Source: Streptomyces actuosus (GTDB lineage Bacteria; Actinomycetota; Actinomycetes; Streptomycetales; Streptomycetaceae). Taken from it: 64,000 bases of DNA. The notes under the pieces are model-generated. The model was not told the DNA's origin. It ran no database searches and saw only the letters and a list, made by a program, of their open reading frames with translations. Position numbers and translations under genes: made by a program. The DNA lies in NCBI RefSeq assembly GCF_016921115.1, contig NZ_JAFFZS010000014.1, positions 1 to 64,000 on the forward strand, in the 5' to 3' direction. Positions 50,712-60,157 of the stretch are shown here, piece after piece (within the stretch, counting starts at the first letter, position 1; every line of letters starts with the position of its first letter).

Positions 50712-51119
50712 ATGGATGGACGTGCCGATTCCGATTCCGCCCCCGAGACGCCCCGGGACCTGGGGCCCGAGGATGCAGAGGACCCCGAGGAACAGCACTC
50801 CGCGGACCGGACGCCGCGGGCCGCCCCGGAGTCCGCGGAACCCGGGGAGCCGGCGGGTCCGGGGGAGCGGGTCGAGGACGCGCGGCGGGCCCGCTGGACG
50901 GCGGCCGGCACCGGTGCCCTGCTGGCCCTCGCCGGGGTCGCCGCCGCGCTGATGCGCCTCACCGGCACCGCGCCCGTCCTGGTGCCCGCCGCCTACGCCC
51001 TCGGCGCCGCGGGCTGCGGCTGCGCCGCCGTCCTCGGCTCGCGTGGACGGACCCGGCGCGCCCTGTGGCTGATGATCGCCGGAGTGATGGTGATGGCCCT
51101 CGGGGACCAGTTCGACTGA
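50712..51119 (+). CDS. Small membrane protein with acidic N-terminus
   Basis: 135 residues. About 60 residues are acidic and Pro/Glu-rich (DGRADSDSAPETPRDLG and on), followed by three hydrophobic segments (TAAGTGALLALAGVAAALM, VLVPAAYALGAAGCGCAAVL, ALWLMIAGVMVMALG). I know no function; the architecture is common in hypothetical Streptomyces membrane proteins. The start at 50712 is supported by the hexamer eight bases upstream and a sharp change in coding character there. A hairpin follows the stop. Confidence 0.68.
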   Translation: MDGRADSDSAPETPRDLGPEDAEDPEEQHSADRTPRAAPESAEPGEPAGPGERVEDARRARWTAAGTGALLALAGVAAALMRLTGTAPVLVPAAYALGAAGCGCAAVLGSRGRTRRALWLMIAGVMVMALGDQFD

Positions 51120-51127
51120 ACGTGCCG

Positions 51128-51151
51128 ACGAGGTGACAGAGTTCACCTCGT
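51128..51151. terminator. Inverted repeat ACGAGGTGA-N6-TCACCTCGT
   Basis: Perfect nine-base arms, eight bases after the small membrane protein stop. It could be a terminator or an operator for the MMPL gene, which starts 168 bases later. The surrounding sequence is AT-richer than average. Confidence 0.5.
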
Positions 51152-51318
51152 TGTCCTGTGACGTGCCTCCCAGTGCTGTGAATAAGCCCACGAAGTCCTC
51201 AAAGGATCATTTCCTCCTGCAAGAGTGGCTTTGCATTGCTCAAGCGTTCTTTGCGGGCCTTTCGTGACACGAACGACTGTTCCCGGTCAAAGATCCACAG
51301 TCCAGCAATTCCGGGAGC

Positions 51319-53556
51319 ATGTTCGTGGCAGCACTCGCCCGCTGGTGTGTCCAGCGCCGCCTCGTCGCCGTACTGCTGTGGCTCCTCGCCTTCGGCGGGG
51401 TGACCGCCGGCGCGGCGATCGCCGGTTCGGCGTACAGCAACGACTACGCGGTCCCCGGCACCGAATCGGGCCGCGCCACCGAACTGCTCCAGGAGGGCTT
51501 CCCCGGCCTGGGCGGCGACAGTGACACCGTCGTCTGGCACACCACGTCCGGCACCGTGCAGGACGCCGACGTCGAGCAGACCATGACCGGCACCTTGGAC
51601 CGGATCGCCGAGCTGCCCGAGGTCGCGTCCGTGAGCGGGCCCTACGACGGCGCCGGCGCGGGCCGGGTCAGCGAGGACGGGCACACGGCGTACGCCACCG
51701 TGACCTTCGCGGACTCCGCCGAGAACATCTCGCCCGCCGAGGCGCGCTCCGTCGTCGACATCGCCAAGGAGGCCGAGACCGACGGGCTCCAGGTCGAGCT
51801 GGGCGGCACGGCCATCTCCGCCACCGAGTCCTCCGGCGGGCATCTCGCCGAGGTCGTCGGCGTGGTCGTCGCCGCGATCGTGCTCTTCCTCGCCTTCGGC
51901 TCACCCGCCGCCTCACTGCTGCCCATCGCCACCGCCCTGGTCGGCGTCGGCACCGCCTACGCGGGGATCGCGCTGCTCGGGCACGCCATGACCGTCGCCG
52001 ACTTCGCGCCCATGCTCGGCATGCTGATCGGCCTCGGCGTCGGCATCGACTACGCGCTGTTCATCGTGACCCGGCACCGGCGCGGGCTGAAACGGGGGCT
52101 CAGCGTCACCGAGGCCGTCACCAACGCCGTCGCCACCACCGGGCGTGCGGTGGTGTTCGCGGGTGCGACGGTGTGCATCGCGCTGCTCGGCATGCTGATC
52201 CTCCGGCTGAGCTTCCTCAACGGCGTCGCCGTGGCCGCCTCGCTGACCGTGATACTCACCGTCGCCGCCTCCGTCACCCTGCTGCCCGCCCTGCTGTCCT
52301 TCATCGGCATGCGCGCCCTGAGCCGCCGCGAGCGGCGCCGGCTCGCCGAGCACGGACCCGAGCCGGAGGTGCCGACCGGGCTCGCCGCCCGCTGGTCGGC
52401 GTTCGTCGAGCGCCACCCCAAGCTGCTCGGCTCCCTCGCCCTCGGCGTCGTCACCCTTCTCGCCCTGCCGACCTTCTCCCTGCACCTGGGCACCTCCGAC
52501 CAGGGCAACGACCCGAAATCCAGCACCACCCGGCAGGCCTACGACCTGCTCGCCGACGGTTTCGGGCCCGGCGTCAACGGCCCGCTGACCCTGGTGACGC
52601 CGGTGGACGGGGCCGAGGACCGACTCGCCCTGGACAGCCTCGACACGTCCCTGCGCGGCGCCGAGGGCGTCGCCTCCGTCACCCCGGTGACGTACAACTC
52701 CGGCGGCACCACCGCCTACCTCACCGTCGTCCCCGACTCCTCCCCGCAGTCGCGGGCCACCAGCGACCTCGTCGACCGGCTGCGCACCGACATACTGCCC
52801 CGCGCCGAGGCCGGGACCTCGCTCGACGTGCACGTCGGCGGTGTCACGGCCGCCTACGACGACTTCGCCGACGTGATCGTCGGCAAGCTGCCGGTCTTCG
52901 TCGGGGTCGTGATCGGACTCGGCTGCCTGCTGCTCCTGCTCGCCTTCCGGTCCGTCGGCATACCGCTGAAGGCCGCCGCCATGAACGTCGCCGCGGTCGC
53001 CGCCGCCTTCGGCGTCGTCGTCGCGATCTTCCAGTGGGGCTGGGGCAGCGACATGCTCGGTCTGGGGCGCGCCGGACCCATCGAGCCGTTCCTCCCCGTG
53101 ATCATGGTCTCGGTCCTCTTCGGGCTCTCCATGGACTACCAGGTCTTCCTGGTCAGCCGCATGTACGAGGAGTGGCTGGAGACGGGCGACAACCGGCGCG
53201 CGGTCCGCGTCGGCCTCGCCGAGACCAGCCGCGTGATCAACTCCGCCGCGGTCATCATGATCTCCGTCTTCCTCGCCTTCGTGCTCAGCGGCGACCGCGT
53301 CATCGCCATGTTCGGCATCGCCCTCGCCTCCGCCGTCGCCCTGGACGCGTTCGTCCTGCGCACCCTGCTCGTCCCCGCCCTGATGCACCTCCTCGGCGGC
53401 GCCAACTGGTGGCTGCCGCGCCGGCTGGACCGCATCCTGCCCCGGATCAGCATCGAACCGCCCGAGTGCCGTGCCGCCGCGCATGAGAGGCTCACGGACG
53501 TCGTGGAGGTGCTGGAGAAGGAGAGTCAGCAGGATGTACGCGATATCCCTGGGTGA
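51319..53556 (+). CDS. MMPL/RND family transporter
   Basis: 745 residues with the two-fold RND layout: first helix, extracytoplasmic domain (about 35-180), five helices (about 180-340), a cytoplasmic linker (LSRRERRRLAEHGPE), then a repeat with helix near 370, a second outer domain and a helix bundle from 510 on. GMLIGLGVGIDYALFIVTRHR and VSVLFGLSMDYQVFLVSRMYEEW are the paired proton-relay helices with Asp-Tyr, hallmark of MMPL exporters of lipids or drugs. It overlaps the acetyltransferase gene by 23 bases. Confidence 0.93.
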   Translation: MFVAALARWCVQRRLVAVLLWLLAFGGVTAGAAIAGSAYSNDYAVPGTESGRATELLQEGFPGLGGDSDTVVWHTTSGTVQDADVEQTMTGTLDRIAELPEVASVSGPYDGAGAGRVSEDGHTAYATVTFADSAENISPAEARSVVDIAKEAETDGLQVELGGTAISATESSGGHLAEVVGVVVAAIVLFLAFGSPAASLLPIATALVGVGTAYAGIALLGHAMTVADFAPMLGMLIGLGVGIDYALFIVTRHRRGLKRGLSVTEAVTNAVATTGRAVVFAGATVCIALLGMLILRLSFLNGVAVAASLTVILTVAASVTLLPALLSFIGMRALSRRERRRLAEHGPEPEVPTGLAARWSAFVERHPKLLGSLALGVVTLLALPTFSLHLGTSDQGNDPKSSTTRQAYDLLADGFGPGVNGPLTLVTPVDGAEDRLALDSLDTSLRGAEGVASVTPVTYNSGGTTAYLTVVPDSSPQSRATSDLVDRLRTDILPRAEAGTSLDVHVGGVTAAYDDFADVIVGKLPVFVGVVIGLGCLLLLLAFRSVGIPLKAAAMNVAAVAAAFGVVVAIFQWGWGSDMLGLGRAGPIEPFLPVIMVSVLFGLSMDYQVFLVSRMYEEWLETGDNRRAVRVGLAETSRVINSAAVIMISVFLAFVLSGDRVIAMFGIALASAVALDAFVLRTLLVPALMHLLGGANWWLPRRLDRILPRISIEPPECRAAAHERLTDVVEVLEKESQQDVRDIPG

Positions 53557-54109
53557 CGACGGGGCCGAACTGAGGCCGCTGGAGCCCTGGCACGCCGAGG
53601 AGTTCCTCGACAACCTGGAGCGGGGCCGGCAGTTCATCAACCAGTACATCCCCTTCGGCTCCCGCGTCACCGACCTGGACACCGCGCGGGAGACCCTCCA
53701 GCGGTACGCCGGGATGCGCGCCGCCGACACGGCCTCGTACCACGGCATCTGGCTGGACGGAAAACTCGTGGGAGGCGTGCTCACCCTCGCCTTCGACGCG
53801 GAGCAGGGCACCTGCGAGGTCGGTTGCTGGCTGGAACCCGGCGCCACCGGGCGCGGACTGATCACCCGGGCTATGCGCGTGCTCATCGACTGGGCCGTCG
53901 AGGAACGCGGCATCCACCGCGTCGAGTGGGTCGCCGCCTCCGGCAACACGCCCAGCATCGACGTGGCCCGGCGGCTCGGCATGACCCGCGACGGCGTCCG
54001 GCGCGCCGCCCACCTCCACCACGGCGTACGGCACGACCTGGAGGTGTGGTCCGTTCTCGCCCCCGAGTGGCGCGCGGCACAGGCGCGTACCGCCCACAAC
54101 GAACGTTAA
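53534..54109 (+). CDS. GNAT acetyltransferase (RimJ/RimL type)
   Basis: 191 residues. The acetyl-CoA segment is VGCWLEPGATGRGLITRAMRVLIDWA (loop ATGRG). RGIHRVEWVAASGNTPSIDVARRLGMTRDG is the RimJ/RimL-like signature for N-terminal or amine acetylation. AEEFLDNLERGRQFINQYIPFG near 20-41 is typical of the subgroup. The ATG at 53534 lies inside the MMPL gene with AGCAGG upstream, so the two are translationally linked. Confidence 0.87.
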   Translation: MYAISLGDDGAELRPLEPWHAEEFLDNLERGRQFINQYIPFGSRVTDLDTARETLQRYAGMRAADTASYHGIWLDGKLVGGVLTLAFDAEQGTCEVGCWLEPGATGRGLITRAMRVLIDWAVEERGIHRVEWVAASGNTPSIDVARRLGMTRDGVRRAAHLHHGVRHDLEVWSVLAPEWRAAQARTAHNER

Positions 54110-54131
54110 GGGACCTCTCAGACTCGCTCCG

Positions 54132-54137
54132 TACGGT
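54132..54137 (+). promoter_or_regulatory. -10 hexamer TACGGT of acidic membrane protein gene
   Basis: TACGGT ends seven bases before the ATG at 54145, no Shine-Dalgarno: leaderless candidate. Confidence 0.42.
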
Positions 54138-54144
54138 GCGGGCC

Positions 54145-54780
54145 ATGGGAACGAAGACTGTGGACGAGACCGCCGGGACGCCGGCCGACGAGACCCCCGC
54201 CGAGGAGACCCGCGCCGCCGGGACCGGGACGGGCGAGAAGACCACCGCGGGCGTCCCGGGCGGCGGGGCGCCGGGCGACGGGACGGCCCGGACCACGCAG
54301 GCGGCGGACCGGCCGGAGGCGGCCGAGGAGGACACCGAGCGGATCGAGCACGAGGACGGCCCCGAGGACGCCGCCGCCGACCAGGGGCCCTCCGGGGTCG
54401 GCCAGGGCGCCGGCGCCGTGGTCTCCGCGGGGCTCGGCGTCGTCTCGCTCACCGGCGGCTGGATCGGCACCGTCGCCTCGGCCCGCGAGTCGCTCGTCGG
54501 CCAGTTGCAGACCTCGTCGTCCTCCGACATCGCCAAGATGATCAAGGAGGGCTACGGCGACGCCTGGCACGCCACCGCCCTGTGGGGCGGGCTGTTCGCG
54601 CTGCTCGCCCTGATCACCGGCGTCGCCGTGCTCGCCCGGCCCGCGTTCGGCGCACCCGGACGGCCGCAGGCGCCGTGGATCAAGTCGGTTGCCTGGGCGG
54701 GCGTGGCGCTCGGCGTCATCGGCCTCCTCCTGGCCGTCCTGAAGTACACCGACATCCTGCTCGGCCTGCCGTCGGCCTGA
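54145..54780 (+). CDS. Membrane protein with Glu/Thr-rich cytoplasmic N-terminus
   Basis: 211 residues. Residues 1-90 are low complexity, rich in Glu, Asp, Ala, Gly and Thr. They are followed by a weakly hydrophobic segment (VVSAGLGVVSLTGGWIGTVAS), a polar central part (QLQTSSSSDIAKMIKEGYGDAW) that may face outside, and two strong membrane helices (LWGGLFALLALITGVAVLA, SVAWAGVALGVIGLLLAVL). No known family came to mind. Apparently leaderless and transcribed separately from the acetyltransferase gene 35 bases upstream. Confidence 0.68.
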   Translation: MGTKTVDETAGTPADETPAEETRAAGTGTGEKTTAGVPGGGAPGDGTARTTQAADRPEAAEEDTERIEHEDGPEDAAADQGPSGVGQGAGAVVSAGLGVVSLTGGWIGTVASARESLVGQLQTSSSSDIAKMIKEGYGDAWHATALWGGLFALLALITGVAVLARPAFGAPGRPQAPWIKSVAWAGVALGVIGLLLAVLKYTDILLGLPSA

Positions 54781-55131
54781 GCGATCCGCCGGGAGCGCCG
54801 CGACGGGCCGCCGGGCGTCCTCGGCACCGTGTGGCCGGTCGCGCGGTTCCCCCCGGCCCCCTTCACGGGTGCTGCCGGTCCGCACCGGACCGCACCCGGC
54901 CGGCCCGGCCTCCGGAACACCGCCGAGCCCCCGCCCGGTGTGCCACCGGGGGTCTCAGACAGCCTCAGGAGGGGCCTTAGGCCGTTCCGGGGGGACCGGG
55001 ACGCGGCTAAGGACCTCCGGGCGGCCGAAGATGCGGAAGTCTCCCGATGTGGCGGACCCCCCTGGGAGACGAAGGTTGAGGCATCGCGACAGAGCGAACC
55101 GCAAACCGCACTCTCCGCAGGGGGAAACGCC
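54781..55131. other. Intergenic region before the LuxR operon
   Basis: 351 bases, GC-rich, no credible gene. An 11-base palindrome GGCCTTAGGCC is at 54973-54983. The promoter of the small basic protein/LuxR pair should lie in the right half; no clear -35/-10 was found. Confidence 0.5.
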
Positions 55132-55317
55132 ATGTACGAGTACGAGATCCAGAAGTTCAGGGCCGCCGAGCTGATCCGCCGGGCCGACCAGGAGCGGCTG
55201 GCCCGCGAGGCCGTCCGCGTCCGCCGCGCCGCCCGCCGGGAGGCCGCACAGCGCTCGGTGGAGCGCGAGGACCATACGGGCCGCTCCGGGCGGCGCTGGT
55301 CCCCGCGTGCCGCGTGA
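55132..55317 (+). CDS. Small charged protein upstream of LuxR regulator (61 aa)
   Basis: Starts MYEYEIQKFRAAELIRRA and is dominated by Arg, Glu and Ala in a heptad-like helical pattern, ending GRSGRRWSPRAA. A long amphipathic helix is likely. AGGGGGA precedes the ATG. The stop overlaps the LuxR GTG (GTGA), so both are translated together. Function unknown; perhaps a partner or modulator of the regulator. Confidence 0.7.
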   Translation: MYEYEIQKFRAAELIRRADQERLAREAVRVRRAARREAAQRSVEREDHTGRSGRRWSPRAA

Positions 55318-58300
55318 CCGGAGCGCCGCCCGTGACGCAGGGGCCGAGGACGACCCCTGCCGCATCGTCCGAGGCGCATGCGATGCTCGGACCCGTGGAG
55401 ATCAAGTCCGTCAGTCCCGTGTTCGTCGGTCGCGCATCCGAGTTGGCCGCCCTCGACGAGGCACTCTCCCGCGCCGCCGGTGAGGGCGCCTCCTCCGCGT
55501 CCCGCACGCGGGGGGAACCACAGGCGCTCCTCATCGGCGGCGAGGCCGGTGTCGGCAAGACCCGCCTGGTGGAGGAGTTCGCCGCCGCCGCCCGCCGCAA
55601 GGGCGCGGTCGTCGCGCTCGGCGGCTGCGTCGAGATCGGCGCCGACGGTCTGCCGTTCGCGCCGTTCTCCACCGCGCTGCGCACCCTGCACCGCGAACTG
55701 CCCGCCGAACTGGCCGCGGCGGCCGCCGGGCAGGAGGGCGAGCTGGCCCGCCTGCTCCCCGAGTGGGGCGAGACCGGCCCGGGAGGCCACGACGAGGAGG
55801 GCACCGCCCGCCTCTTCGAGCTCACCGCCCGCCTGCTGGAGCGCATCGCCGCCGAACGGACGGTGGTGCTCGTCCTGGAGGACCTGCACTGGGCCGACGC
55901 CTCCACCCGCCACCTGCTGTCCTACCTCTTCCGCACCCTGCGCGCCGGCCGCCTCGTCGTCCTGGCCACCTACCGCTCCGACGACATCCACCGCCGGCAC
56001 CCGCTGCGCCCCCTGCTCGCCGAACTCGACCGGCTGCGTACCGTGCGCCGCCTCGAACTCGCCCGCTTCAGCCGCGACGAGGTCGGCCGCCAGATCGCCG
56101 GGATCCTCGCCGCCGAACCCGACCCCGCGCATGTCGACGAGATCTTCCAGCGCTCCGACGGCAACGCCTTCTTCGTCGAGGAACTCGCCGTCGCCACCGC
56201 CGAGGGCTGCTGCCCCGGCCTCAGCGAATCCCTGCGCGACGTCCTGCTGGTCCGCGTCGAGGCGCTGCCCGAGACCGCTCAGAACGTCGCCCGGATCGTC
56301 GCCGAGGGCGGCTCCACGGTCGAGTACCGGCTGCTGGCCGCCGTCGCCCGGCTCGCCGAGGACGACCTCATCGAGGCGCTCCGCGCCGCCGTGAACGCCC
56401 ACCTCCTCACTGCCGCGGCCACCGGGGACGGTTACCGCTTCCGCCACTCCCTGGTCCGCGAGGCCGTCGGCGACGACCTGCTGCCGGGCGAGCGCTCCCG
56501 CCTCAACCGCCGCTACGCCGAGGCGCTGGAGGCCGACCCGACACTCGTCCCCGCCGACCAGCGCGCCACGCGCCTGGCCACCTACTGGTACCAGGCGCAC
56601 GATCCCGCCAAGGCCCTGCCCGCCGTTCTGGACGCCTCCGTCGAAGCCCGCGCCCGGCACGCCTACAGCGAGCAGCTGCGGCTGCTGGAACGGGCGATGG
56701 AGCTGTGGGACGCCGCACCGCAGGAGGTGCGCGCCGCCCTGCGCCCCTTCGACTACGCCGAGGCCTACCCGGCGTGCGGCTGCGACCCGGCGACCACACC
56801 GCTGCGCTACGTGGACCTGATGGCCGAGGCCGTCTTCGCGGGCCGCTACAGCGGTGACCGGGAAGGGGCTCTGAAGATCACCCGGCGGGCGCTGCGGCTG
56901 CTGGAGGAGGAGAACGACCCCCTGCGCGCCGCCTGGTTCTGGGTGCAGCGTGCCCGCCTCGTCCAGGCCATGGCCCGTGGTGACGGCTGGCCCGAACTGG
57001 CCAGCGCCCAGGAACTGGTGCGGGGCCTGCCACCGTCGGAGGTGCACGCCGACGTGCTGGCCAGCGTCGCCGCCTGGTCGATGCTCCACCAGCCCGGACC
57101 CGAGGCGCTCGCCGCGGCCGAGCAGGCCGTGCGGTACGCCGCCATGGTGGGCGCCCGCGAGGTCGAGCTGAACGCCCGGGTGACCGCCGGCGGCCTGATG
57201 ACGGCCGCCGGGGACGTCGAGGCGGGTATCGCCGAGATGACGGAGGCCAAGGACCGGGCGCTGGCGGAGGGCGTCCACCGGGTCGCGGGCCGGGCCTACA
57301 TCAACCTGCCGTCCGCGCTGGAGGGAGCCGGCCGCTCCCGCGAGGCCCTGGAACTCCTCGCCGAGGGCACCGGACACACCCACCGCTTCGGCCTGCTGGA
57401 CGCGGAGTCATGGGTGTGGGCGAACTACTCGGACTCGCTGTTCTCCCTGGGCCGCTGGGACGAGGCCGCCGACGCCGGGGCCAAGGCCCTGCAGCGGGCG
57501 CAGAGCGCCAAGCCCCGCGGCACCGCGGCGCTCTGCCTCGCCCAACTCGCCTGCGCCCGCGGCGACGTGGAGGAGGCCGTGCGGCAACTGGCCGCCGCCC
57601 GGCAGCACTTCGGCGCGCACGACCTGATGCCCCAGCAGTGGCTGCCCCTGGCCCACCTCGCCGTCGCCACCGCCGCCGCGCAGGACCGCCTCCCCGACGT
57701 CCGCGCGGAGGTCGCCGCCGCGCTGGACGCGGGCGTCCTTCCCGGCACCCACCGCTACGGCTGGCCGATGCTGCTGGCCGCCGCGCGAGCCGAGGCCGAC
57801 GCGCGGGTCCTGCCCGCCGCACGGCCGGGGCGGGAGCAGGCCCTGGCCCGGATCGCCGACGCGGCCGGCAGGCTCACCCTGGACGCCCCCCTGTGGCACG
57901 CCCACGAAGCCTGGATCCGTGCCGAACTGCTGCGCGCCGAGGGCCGCGACACGGTCGCCGCCTGGTCGGACGTGGTCACCGCGTTCGAACCGCTGGAGCG
58001 CCCCTACCCCCTCGCCCGCGTCCGCCACCGCCTCGCCGAGGCGCTCCTGGCCCACGGCGGCGACGACGAGCGTGCCCGGGCCACCGATCTGCTCCGCCTC
58101 GCCCACACGGTCGCCGAGCACCTGGGCGCCCGTCCGCTCGCCGGCGCGGCCGGAGCCCTCGCCCAGCGGGCACGCCTGCCGCTGGCCCCGGCACCCGCCC
58201 GTCCGGCCGACCCGGTCGAGTCCCTCGGCCTCACCAGCCGTGAGCACGACGTCCTGCGCCTGGTCGCCGTCGGCCGCACCAACCGACAGATCGCCGAGGA

Positions 58301-58442
58301 ACTGTTCATCTCGCCGAAGACCGCCAGCGTCCACGTCTCCAACATCCTCGCCAAGCTCGGCGTCGCCGGCCGCGGCGAGGCGGCGGCCGTGGCGAGGCGG
58401 CACGGACTGTTCCCGGCGCCCGCGCAGGCGCCGAGCGCGTGA
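55314..58442 (+). CDS. Large LuxR-family ATPase regulator (LAL/AAA-type)
   Basis: 1042 residues. It starts with a short leader, then FVGRASELAALDEALSRA and Walker A GGEAGVGKT near 75-83, Walker B VVLVLEDLHWAD, and STAND-type ATPase features. A long helical, TPR-like middle (about 400-950) follows, then a C-terminal LuxR helix-turn-helix: LTSREHDVLRLVAVGRTNRQIAEEL and KTASVHVSNILAKLGV. Such proteins sense a ligand, oligomerise with ATP and activate transcription; the target here is unknown. The GTG overlaps the preceding small gene. An ATG at 55383 is an alternative start. Confidence 0.9.
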   Translation: MTGAPPVTQGPRTTPAASSEAHAMLGPVEIKSVSPVFVGRASELAALDEALSRAAGEGASSASRTRGEPQALLIGGEAGVGKTRLVEEFAAAARRKGAVVALGGCVEIGADGLPFAPFSTALRTLHRELPAELAAAAAGQEGELARLLPEWGETGPGGHDEEGTARLFELTARLLERIAAERTVVLVLEDLHWADASTRHLLSYLFRTLRAGRLVVLATYRSDDIHRRHPLRPLLAELDRLRTVRRLELARFSRDEVGRQIAGILAAEPDPAHVDEIFQRSDGNAFFVEELAVATAEGCCPGLSESLRDVLLVRVEALPETAQNVARIVAEGGSTVEYRLLAAVARLAEDDLIEALRAAVNAHLLTAAATGDGYRFRHSLVREAVGDDLLPGERSRLNRRYAEALEADPTLVPADQRATRLATYWYQAHDPAKALPAVLDASVEARARHAYSEQLRLLERAMELWDAAPQEVRAALRPFDYAEAYPACGCDPATTPLRYVDLMAEAVFAGRYSGDREGALKITRRALRLLEEENDPLRAAWFWVQRARLVQAMARGDGWPELASAQELVRGLPPSEVHADVLASVAAWSMLHQPGPEALAAAEQAVRYAAMVGAREVELNARVTAGGLMTAAGDVEAGIAEMTEAKDRALAEGVHRVAGRAYINLPSALEGAGRSREALELLAEGTGHTHRFGLLDAESWVWANYSDSLFSLGRWDEAADAGAKALQRAQSAKPRGTAALCLAQLACARGDVEEAVRQLAAARQHFGAHDLMPQQWLPLAHLAVATAAAQDRLPDVRAEVAAALDAGVLPGTHRYGWPMLLAAARAEADARVLPAARPGREQALARIADAAGRLTLDAPLWHAHEAWIRAELLRAEGRDTVAAWSDVVTAFEPLERPYPLARVRHRLAEALLAHGGDDERARATDLLRLAHTVAEHLGARPLAGAAGALAQRARLPLAPAPARPADPVESLGLTSREHDVLRLVAVGRTNRQIAEELFISPKTASVHVSNILAKLGVAGRGEAAAVARRHGLFPAPAQAPSA

Positions 58443-58635
58443 TAATGGCGGGGAGCCCACCCTCCGGGAGAGGAGATGCCGGGGATCGCGCACAACCGGT
58501 CCCGGAATCCGACGCCGGGGACGTCGGCGGCGCGCCCGCCGCGCCTCGCCGTCCCCGTCCCGGACCCGGCCCCGGAGCCGTCGCACGTGCCGACCGACAG
58601 CAGCGGGCTGCCGCGCGGCCCGGAAGGGGACAGCC

Positions 58636-58848
58636 GTGTTCAACGCCTTCGAGGAACTCTTCGCACCCGGCCGCAAACACACGCGTGACGAGCAGAACCG
58701 CCTGGAGCTGACCCGGGAGGACGTGGGCGACGCGGACCCCGGGCGCGGGCCCATAGACCTGGCGTCCGGAAAGGTCGTCGTACGGCGTCCCCCGGCCGAC
58801 GACCAGGACGGCGCGGCCACGGACGACGGAACCGCCGGGCCCGGGTGA
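58636..58848 (+). CDS. DUF6191-like small protein
   Basis: 70 residues starting VFNAFEELFAPGRKHTRDEQ and continuing LELTREDVGDADPGRGPIDL and SGKVVVRRP, a conserved actinobacterial small protein I recall as DUF6191. It is charged and lacks membrane segments. The GTG at 58636 has GGAAGGGGA upstream. It is 193 bases after the LuxR gene and convergent with the sugar dehydrogenase, nine bases apart. GATAAT at 58441-58446 overlaps the LuxR stop and may be its -10. Confidence 0.72.
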   Translation: MFNAFEELFAPGRKHTRDEQNRLELTREDVGDADPGRGPIDLASGKVVVRRPPADDQDGAATDDGTAGPG

Positions 58849-58857
58849 GCGCCCCGG

Positions 58858-60018
58858 TCAGCTCACCCGGACCTCCAGGATCCGGTCGTCGCCGCTCGCC
58901 GGGTCGCCCCGGCCGTCGGTGTTGCTGGTCGTCAGCCACAGCTTGTCCCCGCCCGCCGGGACGACCGTGCGAAGACGCCCGTACCGGCCGGTGAGGAATG
59001 CCTGCGGATCCGCCGACACCTCCGTGCCCTTCAGCGGGACGCGCCACAGCCGCCGGCCCCGCAGCGACGCCATCCAGATCGAGCCCTCGGCGTAGGCGAT
59101 GCCGCTGGGAGAGGCCTCGTCGGGGTGCCACTGGGCGATCGGATCGTGCAGACCGGGCGTGCCGGACCTGCCCTCCGCACGCGGCCAGCCGTAGTCGTCG
59201 CCGGGCTTGATCGCGTTCAGCTCGTCCCAGGTGTCCTGGCCGAACTCCGAGGCGAACAGGCGCTGCCGGGTGTCCCAGGCCAGGCCCTGCACATTGCGGT
59301 GGCCCAGCGAGTAGACGGGGGAGTCGGGGAAGGGGTTGCCGGGGGCCGGCTCACCCTCGGGGGTCAGGCGGAGGATCTTGCCGCCCAGCGAGCTCCTGTC
59401 CTGGGCGAGACCGCGCCGGCCGCTCTCTCCGGTGCCCGCGTACAGCATCCCGTCGGGGCCGAAGGCGATCCGGCCGCCGTTGTGGACGACGCCCTTGGGG
59501 ATCCCCTTGAAGACGGTGTCCGGTGCGCCGAGCTGCTCACCGGCGGGCTTCTTCTCCTCGTAGAGCACGCGGACGATGCGGTTGTCCGACGCCGAGGTGA
59601 AGTACGCGTAGATCATGTGGTCGAAGGCGTAGTCCGGGGAGAGGGCGATGCCGAGGAGGCCCCCCTCACCGGCCGCGTCCACGCCGGCCACCTCGCCCAG
59701 CTCGGTCTTCCGCCCGCTCCCGGCGTCGACGCGGGTGATCGTGCCCGCGTCCCGCGAGGACACCAGCAGGTCGCCGTCCGGGAGCGGCGCCAGGCCCCAC
59801 GGTGTGTCCAGGCCCGTCGCGACGGTCCGCAACACCTCCACCGAGCCCCGCGCGGGGGGTGTCTCCTCGGCCGCGGCGGACCCCGGGACCGGCGTGCCCG
59901 CACGGCTGGGGGAGCTCCGCTCGCCCCCGGCCGGCGGTCCCGTGCCGTCCGCGGAGCAGCCGGCCGTCAGCACCAGCACGACGGCGGCCAGCACGGCCGG
60001 TACGGCTCGACGTTGCAC
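58858..60018 (-). CDS. PQQ-dependent sugar dehydrogenase-like lipoprotein
   Basis: 386 residues. A lipoprotein signal VPAVLAAVVLVLTAGC is followed by a six-bladed propeller of the glucose/sorbosone dehydrogenase family: ATGLDTPWGLAPLPDGDLLVS, GEGGLLGIALSPDYA, VVHNGGRIAFGPDGMLYAGTGE, YSLGHRNVQGLAWD and ELNAIKPGDDYGWP match conserved blades, including residues that bind calcium and PQQ in related enzymes. It would oxidise sugars or alcohols at the cell surface. GTG 60018 was chosen (AAGGGA eight bases upstream); GTG 60024 is an alternative. Confidence 0.89.
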   Translation of the reverse strand: MQRRAVPAVLAAVVLVLTAGCSADGTGPPAGGERSSPSRAGTPVPGSAAAEETPPARGSVEVLRTVATGLDTPWGLAPLPDGDLLVSSRDAGTITRVDAGSGRKTELGEVAGVDAAGEGGLLGIALSPDYAFDHMIYAYFTSASDNRIVRVLYEEKKPAGEQLGAPDTVFKGIPKGVVHNGGRIAFGPDGMLYAGTGESGRRGLAQDRSSLGGKILRLTPEGEPAPGNPFPDSPVYSLGHRNVQGLAWDTRQRLFASEFGQDTWDELNAIKPGDDYGWPRAEGRSGTPGLHDPIAQWHPDEASPSGIAYAEGSIWMASLRGRRLWRVPLKGTEVSADPQAFLTGRYGRLRTVVPAGGDKLWLTTSNTDGRGDPASGDDRILEVRVS

Positions 60019-60157
60019 GATCACGGTCCCTTCGACGCGGCGGCCTCTCCCCGCACCGCCCCGCTCCCGGCGGACGCCGCGGCGCGATGCACGGCCCACC
60101 GCGCGCGGGCGCCGCCGGTGCTCCACGCGGTGCGCGGGGGAGGAGTGCGGGCCCTGC

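Noticed and set aside
58476..58688. 70-residue frame beginning ATG 58476 after the LuxR gene
   Set aside because: It overlaps the recognisable DUF6191-like gene in another frame, and its GGAG abuts the ATG with no spacing.
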